From Siphonodentalium dalli (lineage: Eukaryota; Mollusca; Scaphopoda; Gadilida; Siphonodentaliidae): a stretch of DNA of 64,000 nucleotides. The notes beneath the pieces were generated by a model. That model did not search any database, was not told the origin of the DNA, and was given only the letters and a program-made list of their open reading frames with translations. The stretch is taken from positions 115,423,195 through 115,487,194 of the forward strand of contig CP136065.1 in NCBI GenBank assembly GCA_032622095.1, written 5' to 3'. Numbering within the stretch: the first letter of the stretch is position 1; each line of letters starts with the position of its first letter. A program made the translations under genes and the position numbers. This document shows, in pieces, positions 24,001-33,722 of the stretch.

Positions 24001-25346
24001 TTCACAATTGGTGTTGTAGCAATAAATTGGTTATTAATATATTAAAAAGTAAGTACATGTTACTACACCCAACTAATAATGACTTTAAATGGAATATTCT
24101 TAAAATAAAACTGAACAACGAGCCACTAACACGAATTGGAAACGTTAGACCGGAACAATATATGAAATTTCTCGGAATTAATATTGATGAAAATCTCACC
24201 TTCAAATATCACATATCAATGATAAAAACAAGGATATCCAATGCAATGTACTGCATCAATAAGGTTAAACGTATACTTCCCAAAAACTGTTTGAAAACCT
24301 TATACTTTTCTCTAATCCACAGTCATCTCATATATGGGTTGCCTATTTGGGGTCATGCTGACACTGGAAATATTATTTTCAAACAACAGAAAAAAGCCAT
24401 CCGTATCATGGCAAACAGAACGTATAGAAGCCACACAGAGCCCATATTTCGCAAAGAAAAGATTCTGAAATTTTATGACTTGTATCGGTTACAATCGGCT
24501 ACAATTGTATTTGATTGGACAAAAGGAAATCTTCCGAAATCATTTGATAATTCGTTTGAATATACAAAGGCTAATACTCGACAAGCTGGAAATTTGAAAG
24601 CAGTAACCCCGAGAACGACTTTTACTTCTATATTACCCAAACACGCGTTTCCGTGCACATGGAACTCATTGGATAAAAATCTCAAAAATATCAGATTTCG
24701 AAATAGATTTAAAAAAGAATTGAAAAATAAATATTTATCGCAATATGCAACAAAAGTTAAATGCAACAACTCATTTTGTCAAGACTGTAAAGTGGCTTAA
24801 GAGAGCATTGACCCCTAATCCTCCCATCATTGTAGTCATTGTAATCCAGTCTGGTATGTTCACCTTAACATTTTGGCGGGACGAAACGAGAAATTGCTTC
24901 CTACATATCGATATATGAATTCCTCGATAACCTGAAACAAATACTTGCTTCAGCAACAACGATCTCTCAATGCATTTGATAATCGGAAGCCATTATTTTC
25001 TTAACCAGTAAATATTCGAAACAGCCCCGGCCATACCCCCATCATTAGTGACATATTTAATATAAGCCCATGATTACAACCAATACATATGTAGTAACAC
25101 ATATCCATGTAGATGCATCCCATAAGTGGTTTGGATACTTTATTTTTCTATTATGAAGTACATTCTATCCTTTTCATTATCATTTCACTTCATTAGTTGC
25201 CACTTCATGTTTATATATGTAGGGGCGACAGGAAGACGGCCCATCTGGGCCATGTCGCTCCTGTATAATATAATTTTTGTTTGTTTATTATCACCATTGT
25301 CATAAGCTTGTGAATATTATACAAATAAACAATCATCATCATCATC
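21068..25346 (+). mobile_element. Full-length or near full-length CR1/L2-group-like LINE
   Basis: The element carries one long uninterrupted ORF (21573-24800), about 0.5 kb of 5' sequence without an ORF1, and about 0.53 kb of 3' UTR with a small hairpin (25225-25264, arms around GGCCCATCTGGGCC) ending AAATAAACA followed by ATC repeats. The same ATCATCATCATCC string sits at 21050-21067 and 25334-25347, which could be a target-site duplication bounding a 4.27-kb element, or merely a microsatellite tail matching a microsatellite. It lies in gmcl1 intron 5 in the opposite orientation to the gene. Confidence 0.75.
21573..24800 (+). CDS. LINE ORF2: AP endonuclease plus reverse transcriptase
   Basis: An intact 1075-residue protein. 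Residues ~103-320 form an apurinic-type endonuclease: LNCRSLN (~103), ALSEIF with the catalytic Glu (~136), GDFNID (~248) and SDVSDHF with the catalytic His (~314-319). Residues ~600-900 form the reverse transcriptase: NYRPISILP (~623), QFGFR, FIDLSKAFD (motif A, ~695), GVPQGSILGP (~752) and FADD (motif C, ~783). There is no RNase H domain; a small Cys cluster CNNSFCQDC ends the protein. This layout fits the CR1/L2-type LINEs; the exact clade is uncertain. The absence of stops or frameshifts suggests recent insertion and possible activity. The first ~100 residues match nothing I know, and a downstream Met could be the true start. Confidence 0.9.
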   Translation: MFIHNVFDSEYPNHLCLIMLELLSNWALVITQKRITINIMIGEINLGDLQAGKKFDFTNRYGRDDCDEKIDPYELMNHSCDYYAPTQFRDNITKSKKGTSLLGLNCRSLNANWDSFKDLLCNIQNNNNIFDVIALSEIFRIKETYVLPGYQPFEYATRPDNDDGRGGVGLFIKNGITFRNRPDLSVFIPHVAETLFVEINPNKKNSYVVGVIYRPNTAPKADIDEFMTYIDAIMVKLNESHTKAYLIGDFNIDLLNSDNHTKTGDFIDNIFERGYLPVITKPTRVTDYSATLIDHIHTNSKWKYDCGIILSDVSDHFATYYIENELHTNYTNSAQKSPEPIRIINEKNLNSFKEILGSLSFDSVFGCNSAEQAYEKFIGQYISAYEQAFPLRYTEQRKKYIKREPWITNGLLQSSLNKSKLFTKKLAQPSTINIDKYKAYCKIFNQLKRKSKNQYYNSILEENKNNMRRTWTILKDALKLSTCSHSLPKNLKFRNRTFSDPATIAQAFNEYFATIGQNTADKVEIIQDIQPLDYMSEKNQKNFFLSETSLSEIVDTCTKMSNKSCVDFSNISMKLMRSTINETANALSYIINLSFKQGVVPKKMKISRVVPIYKISARENIENYRPISILPAFSKIMEKLMHKRLNSFLTKFDILHENQFGFRANHSTTHPLLHLLHHIAENNDKKTRDSTLAIFIDLSKAFDTISHDILLQKLDHYGIRGITNKWFMSYLEGRQQYVEIEHEKSNMLNINCGVPQGSILGPLLFLIYVNDMPNSTCLNILSFADDTTLHISGNDHRQIEKQVNSELKKVHNWCCSNKLVINILKSKYMLLHPTNNDFKWNILKIKLNNEPLTRIGNVRPEQYMKFLGINIDENLTFKYHISMIKTRISNAMYCINKVKRILPKNCLKTLYFSLIHSHLIYGLPIWGHADTGNIIFKQQKKAIRIMANRTYRSHTEPIFRKEKILKFYDLYRLQSATIVFDWTKGNLPKSFDNSFEYTKANTRQAGNLKAVTPRTTFTSILPKHAFPCTWNSLDKNLKNIRFRNRFKKELKNKYLSQYATKVKCNNSFCQDCKVA

Positions 25347-25553
25347 CTATGAGAATTTTGTCATAAATTGTATAGATGCAAACCGCTAATACTGCTCTTC
25401 ACTATTCTCCCACATAAGTCTTATTTAAAGGCGAGCTATGCCATGAATGATGTGTATATACTCTCCCGCTTTCTGATATATTACTATGACAATGAGATTT
25501 TCCAGGACTAAGAACATCCTCTGGTGGCAGTTAGAATAATAAAGGGAATATAC

Positions 25554-25600
25554 CTCATGATCTCTTTCGAAGTCTGAACACAGTGTTGTATCAGATCCTC
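25554..25600 (-). CDS. gmcl1: gmcl1 exon 5 (BTB-BACK linker, 47-nt exon)
   Basis: A small exon of 15 codons plus two bases, too short to be seen as an open frame on its own: EDLIQHCVQTSKEIM plus AG. It matches human DGLIQQCGETMKETV directly after the LLQL of exon 4. The acceptor is TTAATTCAG|GAG and the donor ATGAG|GTATAT. Its phases (0 in, 2 out) fit both neighbours, which is why I accept an exon this short. The following intron, about 7.7 kb, hosts the intact LINE. Confidence 0.9.
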
Positions 25601-26399
25601 CTGAATTAAAACAATATTATCAGTTATTGTGTGCATGTGTGTAGTAATTGGTATCCTGGATGGCAACCAGCCATGTCCTGCAACAGTGATTTCTTCATGG
25701 CCAATTCTGTGTTGCCATTAGATCTCAGAGAATATTTTTATCTCGGATTGAGATGGTCGTTTAAGAAATGATTTGTGTTTTGACAAAGTTTATGAAGCCA
25801 TAACTAAAAAGTCGAAAACAAACTATATAATGTAGCATGTTATAATGAATTTTCTTCAAATTTAAATTGGACAATGAAATTTGTGGTTATTGTTCATAAA
25901 TTTAATCAAGATACAAGATACAAATTCTTGTAGTTTAATTTCTCCCGTTTAGAAAAACTACACTTGGTTAAAGAAAACAATGAAACAAATGTCAATCAAT
26001 CCACTAATTAGTAATTCATGGCCATTAAATGGTATCATCACCAATTCATAGCTTTGATTGGTTTGTTGAAACTGAACATGAAATTGACATATTTGCAGTG
26101 TATGTGTTGACGAAACATCTTAAGGGCTATCAGTTTCAAATCTTTGCAACTGACAACATGCAACCTGTTAATTTCTCGGTGCCTGTGCACTAAATGTTGC
26201 AGTATGGTTACTAACATGTGCGGTCAAACCTAGACCTATTTGGGTAAAACAGTTAGCTTTCGTGGCTTGAGCCATAGTACAGACCAGTTCTATAACTCGA
26301 TGGTTGATCAAGAATGCTTGTATTAATATTAATAGCATATATAATATTTGAGTTATTAAGAGAACTGATAGTATATGATTAAATTGAATGAGTACATAC

Positions 26400-26497
26400 C
26401 AACTGCAGCAATGTGGCAGCAGCAATAACACTGATCAGTTGGGAGGGCTTGATGAAGACGTCATCTTTATACAGCGACCCAAATGCTATCTTCAGGG
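26400..26497 (-). CDS. gmcl1: gmcl1 exon 4 (end of BTB domain)
   Basis: Two bases plus 32 codons: ALKIAFGSLYKDDVFIKPSQ and then a helix ending IAAATLLQL. Human GMCL1 reads AFGSLYRDDVLIKPSRVVAILAAACLLQL here. The acceptor ACTACAG and donor TTG|GTATGT are both clean, and the exon ends in phase 0. This completes the BTB fold and leads into the BTB-BACK linker. Confidence 0.95.
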
Positions 26498-26978
26498 CTG
26501 TAGTAAAAACCACACACGATTAGGTCAAACAAAGTTAATGTTATGTTTCTCAAAAACGGCCGCCTCATAGACATATGACTATAAATTTAACTGGACACAA
26601 TTCAGCTTGTATATATGATATTCCCTTTGTGGTTTCTGTTAATAGTTATTCCTTTGATCTGTTTAAACTGCAATCTGTATGTATGTGGGTTGTACAACAA
26701 ACTGATAAATGAAAACTGCATTAAAGATGGAATATCTCTTGCATAACATGATTTATATAGTTTCCTGGGTATGAAATAATAAATATGAATCGAAGACCCC
26801 CGTCCAGAAATAGGCCTATCAGTTAGTATTGATTTTATTTTGAATTAAAATAATTCTGGGCTGTTCAATAATGGTCCCAGATATTCACGACCGCCTTTTA
26901 TAAATGCGTTTTTTAGTTATCTTAATTATTGAAACTAAGCATATCTTACATTCTAGATCTTATCTACTTGATTCTCAC

Positions 26979-27479
26979 TTAAAGGCACGTGCGGCCTTAA
27001 TTGTCGAAAATATTCATATTTGTTCCAAACACCGTAAACAGAAAAACATTAAAACGCATACAGTTCCTTTCATATATACCATGACCATCGCGTAAACAGC
27101 ATGTTCTCATAAAGACCTATTATATTTTACCTAAGCAAGAGCCTGATTGTGTACAGAAAACAACACAATGCTACTGGCTAATCACATACAAATGGCATAA
27201 ACGCTCTTTATTAGTTCCATATCAGGTATTCACCAACAAAGAACGCTCTTTATGTTTACCATCATAATATAAACAAACACCAGAAAAGTAACTTTTTATG
27301 CCTTTGTTTACATAACAATGGTCAAACATATGACCATAACATACTGTTTATGCGATATTTCTTATTTGTATACGGACAAAGTCTATCTACATTTTGATGT
27401 TCTTTCTGTTTGTGGCGGTTTTTGAAGGGTGGAGATATTTTCACAGGATACCCACCGCCAAGGCCAACCGTGTCTTTAA
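26979..27479. mobile_element. TTAA-flanked MITE with AGG termini, copy A
   Basis: Opens TTAAAGGCACGTGCGGCC and closes with the inverse of TTAAAGACACGGTTGGCC. A second copy in inverted orientation is at 41398-41891; shared internal landmarks include AAACACCGTAAACAGAAAA, AAAGAGCG and GGATACCCACC. 501 bp, no ORF. If TTAA is the target duplication, the element termini are AGG...CCT. Confidence 0.75.
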
Positions 27480-28060
27480 TATTAAAATAGATACAATCAA
27501 TCGGAGACATTTTGCTGCTCACATTCATTCAGAGCACCACGCTGGGGGCCTCTATCTAAAAGTTCTAAATATAGTAACACATATATGGCCCATTAATTGA
27601 AAATATATTTGTCAGAGCATTATAATAAAATATTAAATATAGAAATAAAATCAATTTTAATAGATAGAATCATTTCTGGGCAGGGATTTCCAACTCATAC
27701 ATATTATTTACTACCCAGGAAACTATTTAAAATTTGTTATATAAAGAGATAATTCATCTTTAACACTTACTGTATTCATGAAAAGTAATTTTTCATACCC
27801 GACAATATGTTTTGATAATTCGGGAGTACATGTATAATGAAATATAATGAAAGTATTGAACGCTATTAAAGATGAATAGAAAACATTAAATGTCATACCA
27901 TGTCTCTTTTTCTTTTTGAAGTATAAAATAATAATAACAATAAATATCATCATGTTTTATCCCATATAAGCTATATATAATATAGGTGCGACAAGAACTT
28001 TGTGTCCCCATTCAAATATAAACAAGCCATGTAAGTCTGACCATATAGATTTGCATGTAC

Positions 28061-28157
28061 CTGGGATATCTATGTTAGTATCTGTGATAACTATGTCAAT
28101 TGTGGATTGACAATCTTCCTTCCATGAACCGCTAAACATCCCAGCAAAATAGCCAGA
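28061..28157 (-). CDS. gmcl1: gmcl1 exon 3 (BTB domain core)
   Basis: 32 codons plus one base. It opens SGYFAGMFSGSWKED, the most conserved block of germ cell-less BTB domains (human SGYFSSMFSGSWKES), and continues into the beta-strand D-I-V-I and DTNIDIP, matching human DQNIDVE. In BTB adaptors this helix after the MFSG turn contributes to CUL3 contact (family knowledge). Acceptor TTTGTAG, donor CCAG|GTACAT. The split codon with exon 4 is G|CC, Ala. Confidence 0.95.
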
Positions 28158-28938
28158 CTACAAAAAAATATATACATCAGACTCAGAAAAGTGTTCATTG
28201 CTTCAATATGCACGAAAAAATACTCATTTCTTCTCAAAATGGTCATGAATCGATCAGAATGGCACATTGAATCCTTGAACTCAGATCAAGTCTGAAAGTT
28301 GGTCCCGATTTTCGCCATATCAGGGTATGAACCCGCACCAACCTTGACAGGGCAATTCCACGCCAATGTCACCCTGGGCCAAAACAATTCTTTCTTGGTA
28401 TGATGATCATGATAATTGTGAGATTCTGAGCTTTGAAATGATATTAGAACAAACCAGAGTAAAGTCCAAGAAATTGTTTTTTACACAGCACAGAAGATGA
28501 AAATTGTGTTATTTCTGTTTTTGACTTGTTGCGCAATTGTCAAAATCAGCAATTTTCACCTTCTTTAAAGATTATCTGAATAAAACAAACAAAAGATGTT
28601 AGACATACAGTGATTAATTTCTTTTATTGTAGGAATACCAAATTTTAGGAAAATGCAATATTTGAATACTCATGAAAATTTCTCATTTTATTCTTACCCT
28701 TCCACAGATCACCATTGTTCGAGAATTCAGAGATTACATCTCACACCAAAATATGTACGTCTGACATCGATGAATTAACTGCACGTTTGGAGCTATCAAA
28801 GCTATTGATGTTCATTTTCATATGCAATATTGATGAACTATCTATTTTCAGTTTTAAAATAGTGAATTCTCCTTCTGCAACACTTAAATTTGAGAGAAAT
28901 GTCAGATTTAAGTGAATGAATGTTTATTAGATAATGTA

Positions 28939-29148
28939 CAGTAATGCCCTAATTAATCGACTTCTTAACCACAGCAGAATTATGGGTAACTTTTCAGGAT
29001 TTAGTCGGAAATATGGCTTGTTGCCATTCATCGGAAAGCTCTCGAGAGCTTTCCGATGAATGGCAACAAGCCATATTTCCGACTAAATCCTGAAAAGTTA
29101 CCCATAATTCTGATGTGGTTAAGAAGTCGATTAATTAGGGCATTACTG
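28939..29148. mobile_element. 210-bp near-perfect palindromic MITE
   Basis: TA dinucleotides flank both ends and the termini read CAGTAATGCCCTAATTAATC. The two 105-bp arms differ at one position, and there is no loop: the centre is CTCTCGAGAG at 29039-29048. TA flanks and CAGT ends point to Tc1/mariner-type mobilisation. A second, rearranged copy is at 58797-59052. It lies 51 bp from the donor of gmcl1 exon 2. Confidence 0.85.
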
Positions 29149-29198
29149 TATGTACACTGGACAAAATGTGAATGAACAAGCCTTATAACTTATATTAC

Positions 29199-29322
29199 CT
29201 GTTTAAGATATAGCTTATGAAGTTTCCATTCCTGGCCTAAGGCTATTATCTTCACATCACTTTCTTCACCACTGAGAAACAGTGTCTCATATATATACTT
29301 AGATGTTGATTTTGTTCTCTTT
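29199..29322 (-). CDS. gmcl1: gmcl1 exon 2 (start of BTB domain)
   Basis: One base plus 41 codons, residues 58-98. The text KRTKSTSKYIYETLFL followed by an S-D-V-K-I strand and an LHKLYL segment matches the beginning of the GMCL1 BTB domain nearly residue for residue (human KSTSKYIYQTLFL, then SLHKIYL). The acceptor is TTACAG, the donor is CAG|GTAATA. The exon ends in phase 0 just before the conserved SGYF of the BTB fold. Confidence 0.95.
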
Positions 29323-29512
29323 CTGTAATAAATTGATATTAAAGTGTCAATGAAAACAATTGCATGTGGCAATGCACAATGTTAACCGATGGTACCGCAT
29401 AATACACACAGTCAATAGAGAAAGTCCAGCCCTGTCTTGTAATGTTTGTGCAGGACTTTAAGCAAGAGAAATAGCAATCTCCTCACGTCAATGAATTCAC
29501 AACCCTGATCAT

Positions 29513-31060
29513 TTAAAGGCCCACTTAATTTTCAAACCCCCAGATCACATTATATAAAATATATGCCATATTATATACCATTTGAAAGAGGAAGCTCCAA
29601 AACATTGTATTATCAACTTATCCGGTGCAATAAACTGTGGACATGTTGTTTTTGTTGAGTTGCCAATGCGTTTTGTAATCAAGAATGAAGTAAAAATCAG
29701 TATTATTTTCAATGCCGGGGGAATAACTCTATATATTAAAGATAGAGTTCTTCCCCTTCCATTGAAAAAGTTTGCATTCTGTTGCATTCTGGGTGACAGA
29801 TGGGGGATGTCTTCTATTTATCTGTGGGCATCTTCTGAGACACAGATGTTTCAAATAGTGGTGAATTATAGCATTTTAATCATATTTTATGGCATAGATT
29901 GTTATTAAAACCATATATCAAGTCACTATAAAAATAAAAGGCCGCTCGACCACAGTGTCCCCCGAACCGGTGGCTTCATTTGGAGCGGAGGCTTTGTAGA
30001 AGTATACTATATGGATTTATAAGACACTTGTGCATTGTCTCATTACTGTCATGCATACAAATAACCAAATCTTTAAAAAACTCTTAAAGTCAAAATATAA
30101 CCTCAAATTGGCACAAAATGAAGAAAAATTGAATTTTCTAAGTCGAAAAGCCCATAACTCTGAGCAAAATCATCGGTTCAAACTCAAATTCGTCGAACTT
30201 GATCTGTCTTTTGTGCTGGTAAACCTACATATACCAAATTTAATTTCATTCAGTACACATTTACTAAAGTTTTCATCCGGAAACCTCAAAATGGCAAAAA
30301 TTCTAAGTAAAAAAGGGACATAACTCTGGTGAAAATTGGCGGGCGGAACCCGAATTCGAACTTGACCTGTGTTTTGCTGGGAGAAAGAGACATACCATAT
30401 TTGATTTAAATCTGATTAACTCTACTAAAGTTATCATCCGGACACCAACTTTTGGGGTTTTATATGTCCGGTCGGCGGACAAAAAAGTGCCATAACTCTC
30501 GCAAAAATTATCGGATTAAACCGAAATTCGAACTTGAGCTGTATTTTGATATAAGTAGTCCACGGGTTTTGCATATAAACAATCCAAAATCAAGTTATCA
30601 TCCGGAAACCAAAAAAAAAGAAGAAAATTGAATTTTCTATGTCGAAAAAGGGGCATAACTCTGCCAAAAATGGTCGGGCAGAACCCAAGTTCGAACTTGA
30701 CCTGTGTTTTGCTGGGAGAAAGTAATATACCAAATTTGGTTTGAATCCGATTAACTCTACTAAAGTTATCATCCGGAAACCAACTTTCAGGGGTTTTCCA
30801 AGTCAAAAAAGGGTCATAACTCTCCCAAAAATGGGCGGAGCAAACCCATATTCGAACTTGACCTAATTTTGGTCTGATAAACTCACCTATAAAATTTGCT
30901 TTTGATCTAATAACCGAAACTAAAGTTATCATCCGGAAACCATTTCCGGACGCACGGCTCGACGGACGGATGGACGGACAACGGCTATTTTAATAGTTCC
31001 CCGAATTTTTTTTCGGGGGACAAAAATAATTGCCGACTCAAAAATTAAGTGGGCCTTTAA
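29513..31060. mobile_element. TTAA-flanked element with AGGCCCACTT termini and internal subrepeats
   Basis: TTAAAGGCCCACTTAATTTT at the left, the mirror AAAATTAAGTGGGCCTTTAA at the right: 20 bp of inverted repeat. Inside, 30110-30960 contains five ~165-bp units marked by CATCCGGAAACC and CATAACTCT; a short hairpin CCCCGAATTTTTTTTCGGGG closes the right side at 31001-31020. Minus-strand ORFs at 30516-30932 are produced by the subrepeats. Confidence 0.75.
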
Positions 31061-31061
31061 C

Positions 31062-32853
31062 TTGACAAGATGAAGAATGAAAATGATACATATGGCAGTG
31101 TATGTATAGAGAAACTTGAGAACCAAGTTATGTACAGTATATAGACAAAAGGACTAAAGACAAGAGGGTACTTAAGAAATATATACCTGTTTTAATGTTT
31201 TTTGTACCTGTTTTAATCTGCTTCATTTGTTTCACAACTATTGTAAATATTACAATCTAGGAAAATGCTATTTTCAGTGTTAACATTAACTCATTCATTG
31301 CCAACTTTCTACAGATTGCCACTATCCGTATACTGTGTTTTCTGGGCCCGCTGCCATTTTTGATTGGTTTTATGACCCTTTTGATTTCTTATTACAAATG
31401 TAATCAAACATTCTTTATAATTATAATTGTTTGCCTTGCATGCTTATTAGTAGTAATTTCTTATATAGTGCGCGAACGTGAAATTTGGATTTACCACACA
31501 ATGTGTAAGTATTAAATAACGATTTATCCATGTAAAAACTATTAAAAAAATATGTCCACATAACTCATAAAAAAATACAATTAAAACTTTCTTCACTATA
31601 AACATAAAATAATCTCATAAAATATGTCCAAAAAAAAACATGCACAAAACATTGTAAAAGTAATAACTTGGATATATTCATGTGAAATATTATAAAAAAA
31701 TATGTTCACATAATTCATGAAAAACATACAAATAAACTTTGTTTATTATAAACATAAAATAATCATACTCATAAATTGACAATGACAAAACATCATAAAA
31801 CTATTAAAATTCCTCCCACAATAGGTCTAAACCTAGGAAGATTCGGCCGATACAACTGGCTGAATGTTCTCAGCCGAATCTTCCGAGCCGAATCTTCCCT
31901 CGGCCGAATCTTCACGGACCCGACAAAATGTATGTGGTAGACAAAAGACCTATCAGTCAGCATTTGAAAAATTTCAATTTTCATTAAAAAAATGGCCGAG
32001 GCTATTCTGCCGCTAGCGGCATAATAAGGTCCGATTTTTATTATGCCTTTAGTGGCAGAATAGCCTAATTGCACGATATGGCTAATATTAAGCCGCTAGC
32101 GACACAATAAGATAATGCCCTTTTAAATTCTGCTGCTAGCGACAGAATAGCCTGTTTGGCTAATCTACCTTGGCTAATCTACCGCAAACAAAAATATGCA
32201 TATTACTGTAATATGCCATCTCTTCTTTATTCTGTTTGGACAGATGGCGCTTGACTATCTGGATGGTTTAACTGTCCCGTTTCCAATACCATATGCATAA
32301 AAAACTGACGGGATATTCAAAAGAATCTCCTACCGACAGCACTTTTACACAGACTACGCCATTTTTACCGACGTCGCGTGCTATGACATGATGGATAAGT
32401 AGAATTTTTGTGAAGTCAGAATAACCAAACAGGCAATTCTGATGCTAGGCCTGGTCTAGGGGCATAATAAGATTACACTCTTATTATTCTGCCACTACTA
32501 GTAGTAGTACTAGTAGTACTAGTAGTAGCGGCAGAATAGCCTTTACCTAAAACAATAGGTACTAAAACTAGTTAAACCGTCCCATTTGGACTAAATATAA
32601 TGAAAAGTTACCAGTTGTATGAGCAAAATATATAGGGTCTGAATCTGCTTCGGACCAAAATTAGTGAAATTTGGGGGGTGTGTGTAAAAAAAAATAGGGG
32701 GGTGAGTGTATTTGTAAAAAAAAAAAAAAAAAATAGGGAGTAATATAGGGTTTGGGGGTGGTGGGTCACCGAATGCAAAAAATTGGCATATCTTCCTGCA
32801 ATTTTTTTACTACGCCCTCTGATGATAGGCCTACAGTATGTATTAAAAATTAC
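31062..32853. other. gmcl1 intron 1, minor repeats only
   Basis: Contains diverged tandem sequence (31500-31760, two units with AAAAAATATGTCCACATAA), a cluster of GCCGAATCTTCC repeats (31845-31915), several CCGCTAGCGGCATAATAAG-type motifs (32010-32160, 32460) and an ACTAGTAGT microsatellite (32495-32528). No gene recognised. Confidence 0.5.
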
Positions 32854-33023
32854 TTTCTTGGTGTGTCCAACATAGATGATTTGTTGCCATTTGCGTCGTC
32901 CGACTCGTCGACATGTTCATGTTTCCTTTTTCGCGAGTTGGACCTAGATTCCCGGTTGGTTATCCCGGAGCCTTCGACTGGTCTATCGGTACAACCTGAT
33001 CTCCGACTAGATGAGTTCCCCAT
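32854..33023 (-). CDS. gmcl1: gmcl1 exon 1 (N-terminal tail, start codon)
   Basis: ATG at 33023-33021 opens 56 codons plus two bases; an in-frame TGA lies 12 codons upstream, which supports this start. The product begins MGNSSSRRSG, an N-myristoylation type start (Gly2, Ser6) as in germ cell-less proteins, and carries a basic RKRK patch at residues 31-34 that could act as a nuclear localisation signal. It ends MLDTPR plus AA before the donor GTAATT; human GMCL1 has LLNTPRRKK at the equivalent place. The first base of exon 2 completes Lys57. The plus-strand open frame over the same bases is an antisense shadow. Confidence 0.9.
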
Positions 33024-33722
33024 AACCGGGAATATGTGGTTGTTGGCAATAACCCATCAAAAATTTAATAAATATTTAACAGAAAAAGAAAACGATCAAA
33101 TTTTGGAAAACGAAAGTTGATAGGAAGTCATAAATGTAAAACGTACCATAGATTCTTCGTTCATAATATAACATACCACAATGTGTGTTTCCGAGTTCCG
33201 TATTCTTGAAAGTCAAGCTGCGGGTCCCTAAAATAATAATTAATATGGTCGAGTCGATCGAATCGTTGATCAGTCGATGATCAAGTCCATCGGGACGAGA
33301 CGATATGCCACCAAGAGAATGTAGTGGGACTTGAATACCTATCTCGGGAACTCATTTATAAAGTGGTTAGGCTATACAACATCAATTGTTTGACCTGAAA
33401 TGACATGGCCTGGGCGCGGCCCTGTTTAAATCCCTCTGGACGGCGGCCATTTTGTATCGGGCTGGGGTTATCCGATTATGCATGGGGTGAATGTTTGGAT
33501 TGGCTTGGGCGACACCATACAACACATATATTATTTGGCCTAAATCGGTCAAGGGGCCGAGAAATGGTATATAGGTGCCATATATTTGAAACAATCTGGA
33601 TCGATGTGGTGGTGTCACGTTGGTATATAGATAGATTTTTAATGGCCAATAGATGCATAACAAGTAGACAGGTAAGCATTTATAAGCGCATATTCAAAAG
33701 AGCAATACAGAGTGTGACATTT
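33024..33722 (-). promoter_or_regulatory. gmcl1 upstream region (putative 5' UTR and promoter)
   Basis: About 700 bp between the gmcl1 start codon and the first upstream transposon. On the minus strand it holds an AAAATGGCCGCC stretch near 33438-33450 resembling a YY1-type element, in a locally GC-richer patch. I see no TATA box at a convincing distance. The transcription start and any non-coding first exon cannot be fixed from sequence alone. A 120-codon plus-strand open frame here shows no recognisable domain. Confidence 0.35.

Larger units (their letters stand above)
4165..33023 (-). other. gmcl1: gmcl1 gene span (germ cell-less BTB-BACK protein), 3' end not found
   Basis: Twelve exons on the minus strand join into one open frame of about 395 codons that follows the vertebrate GMCL1 / Drosophila gcl protein almost from its start. 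Germ cell-less proteins are BTB-BACK substrate adaptors for CUL3 ubiquitin ligase associated with the nuclear envelope; in flies gcl is needed for primordial germ cell fate (family knowledge). Exon order: N-terminal tail, BTB (exons 2-4), BACK (exons 5-7), then the germ cell-less-specific C-terminal region (exons 8-12). All introns are GT-AG and phases agree at every junction. Introns range from about 0.3 kb to about 7.7 kb and are filled with transposons. Human GMCL1 is about 515 residues, so roughly 115 C-terminal residues are missing and probably lie left of the window. Confidence 0.93.

Noticed and set aside
28921-29160. miRNA precursor
   Set aside because: Arms of 105 bp with almost perfect pairing and TA-flanked CAGT ends indicate a palindromic MITE; no evidence of a processed short hairpin.
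30110-30960. Minus-strand open frames of 60 and 138 codons
   Set aside because: Both are repetitive translations of the same ~165-bp subunits inside a TTAA-flanked element.
32752-33120. 122-codon plus-strand open frame
   Set aside because: It is antisense to gmcl1 exon 1, which is supported by homology, splice donor and phase; the plus-strand translation has no known domain.
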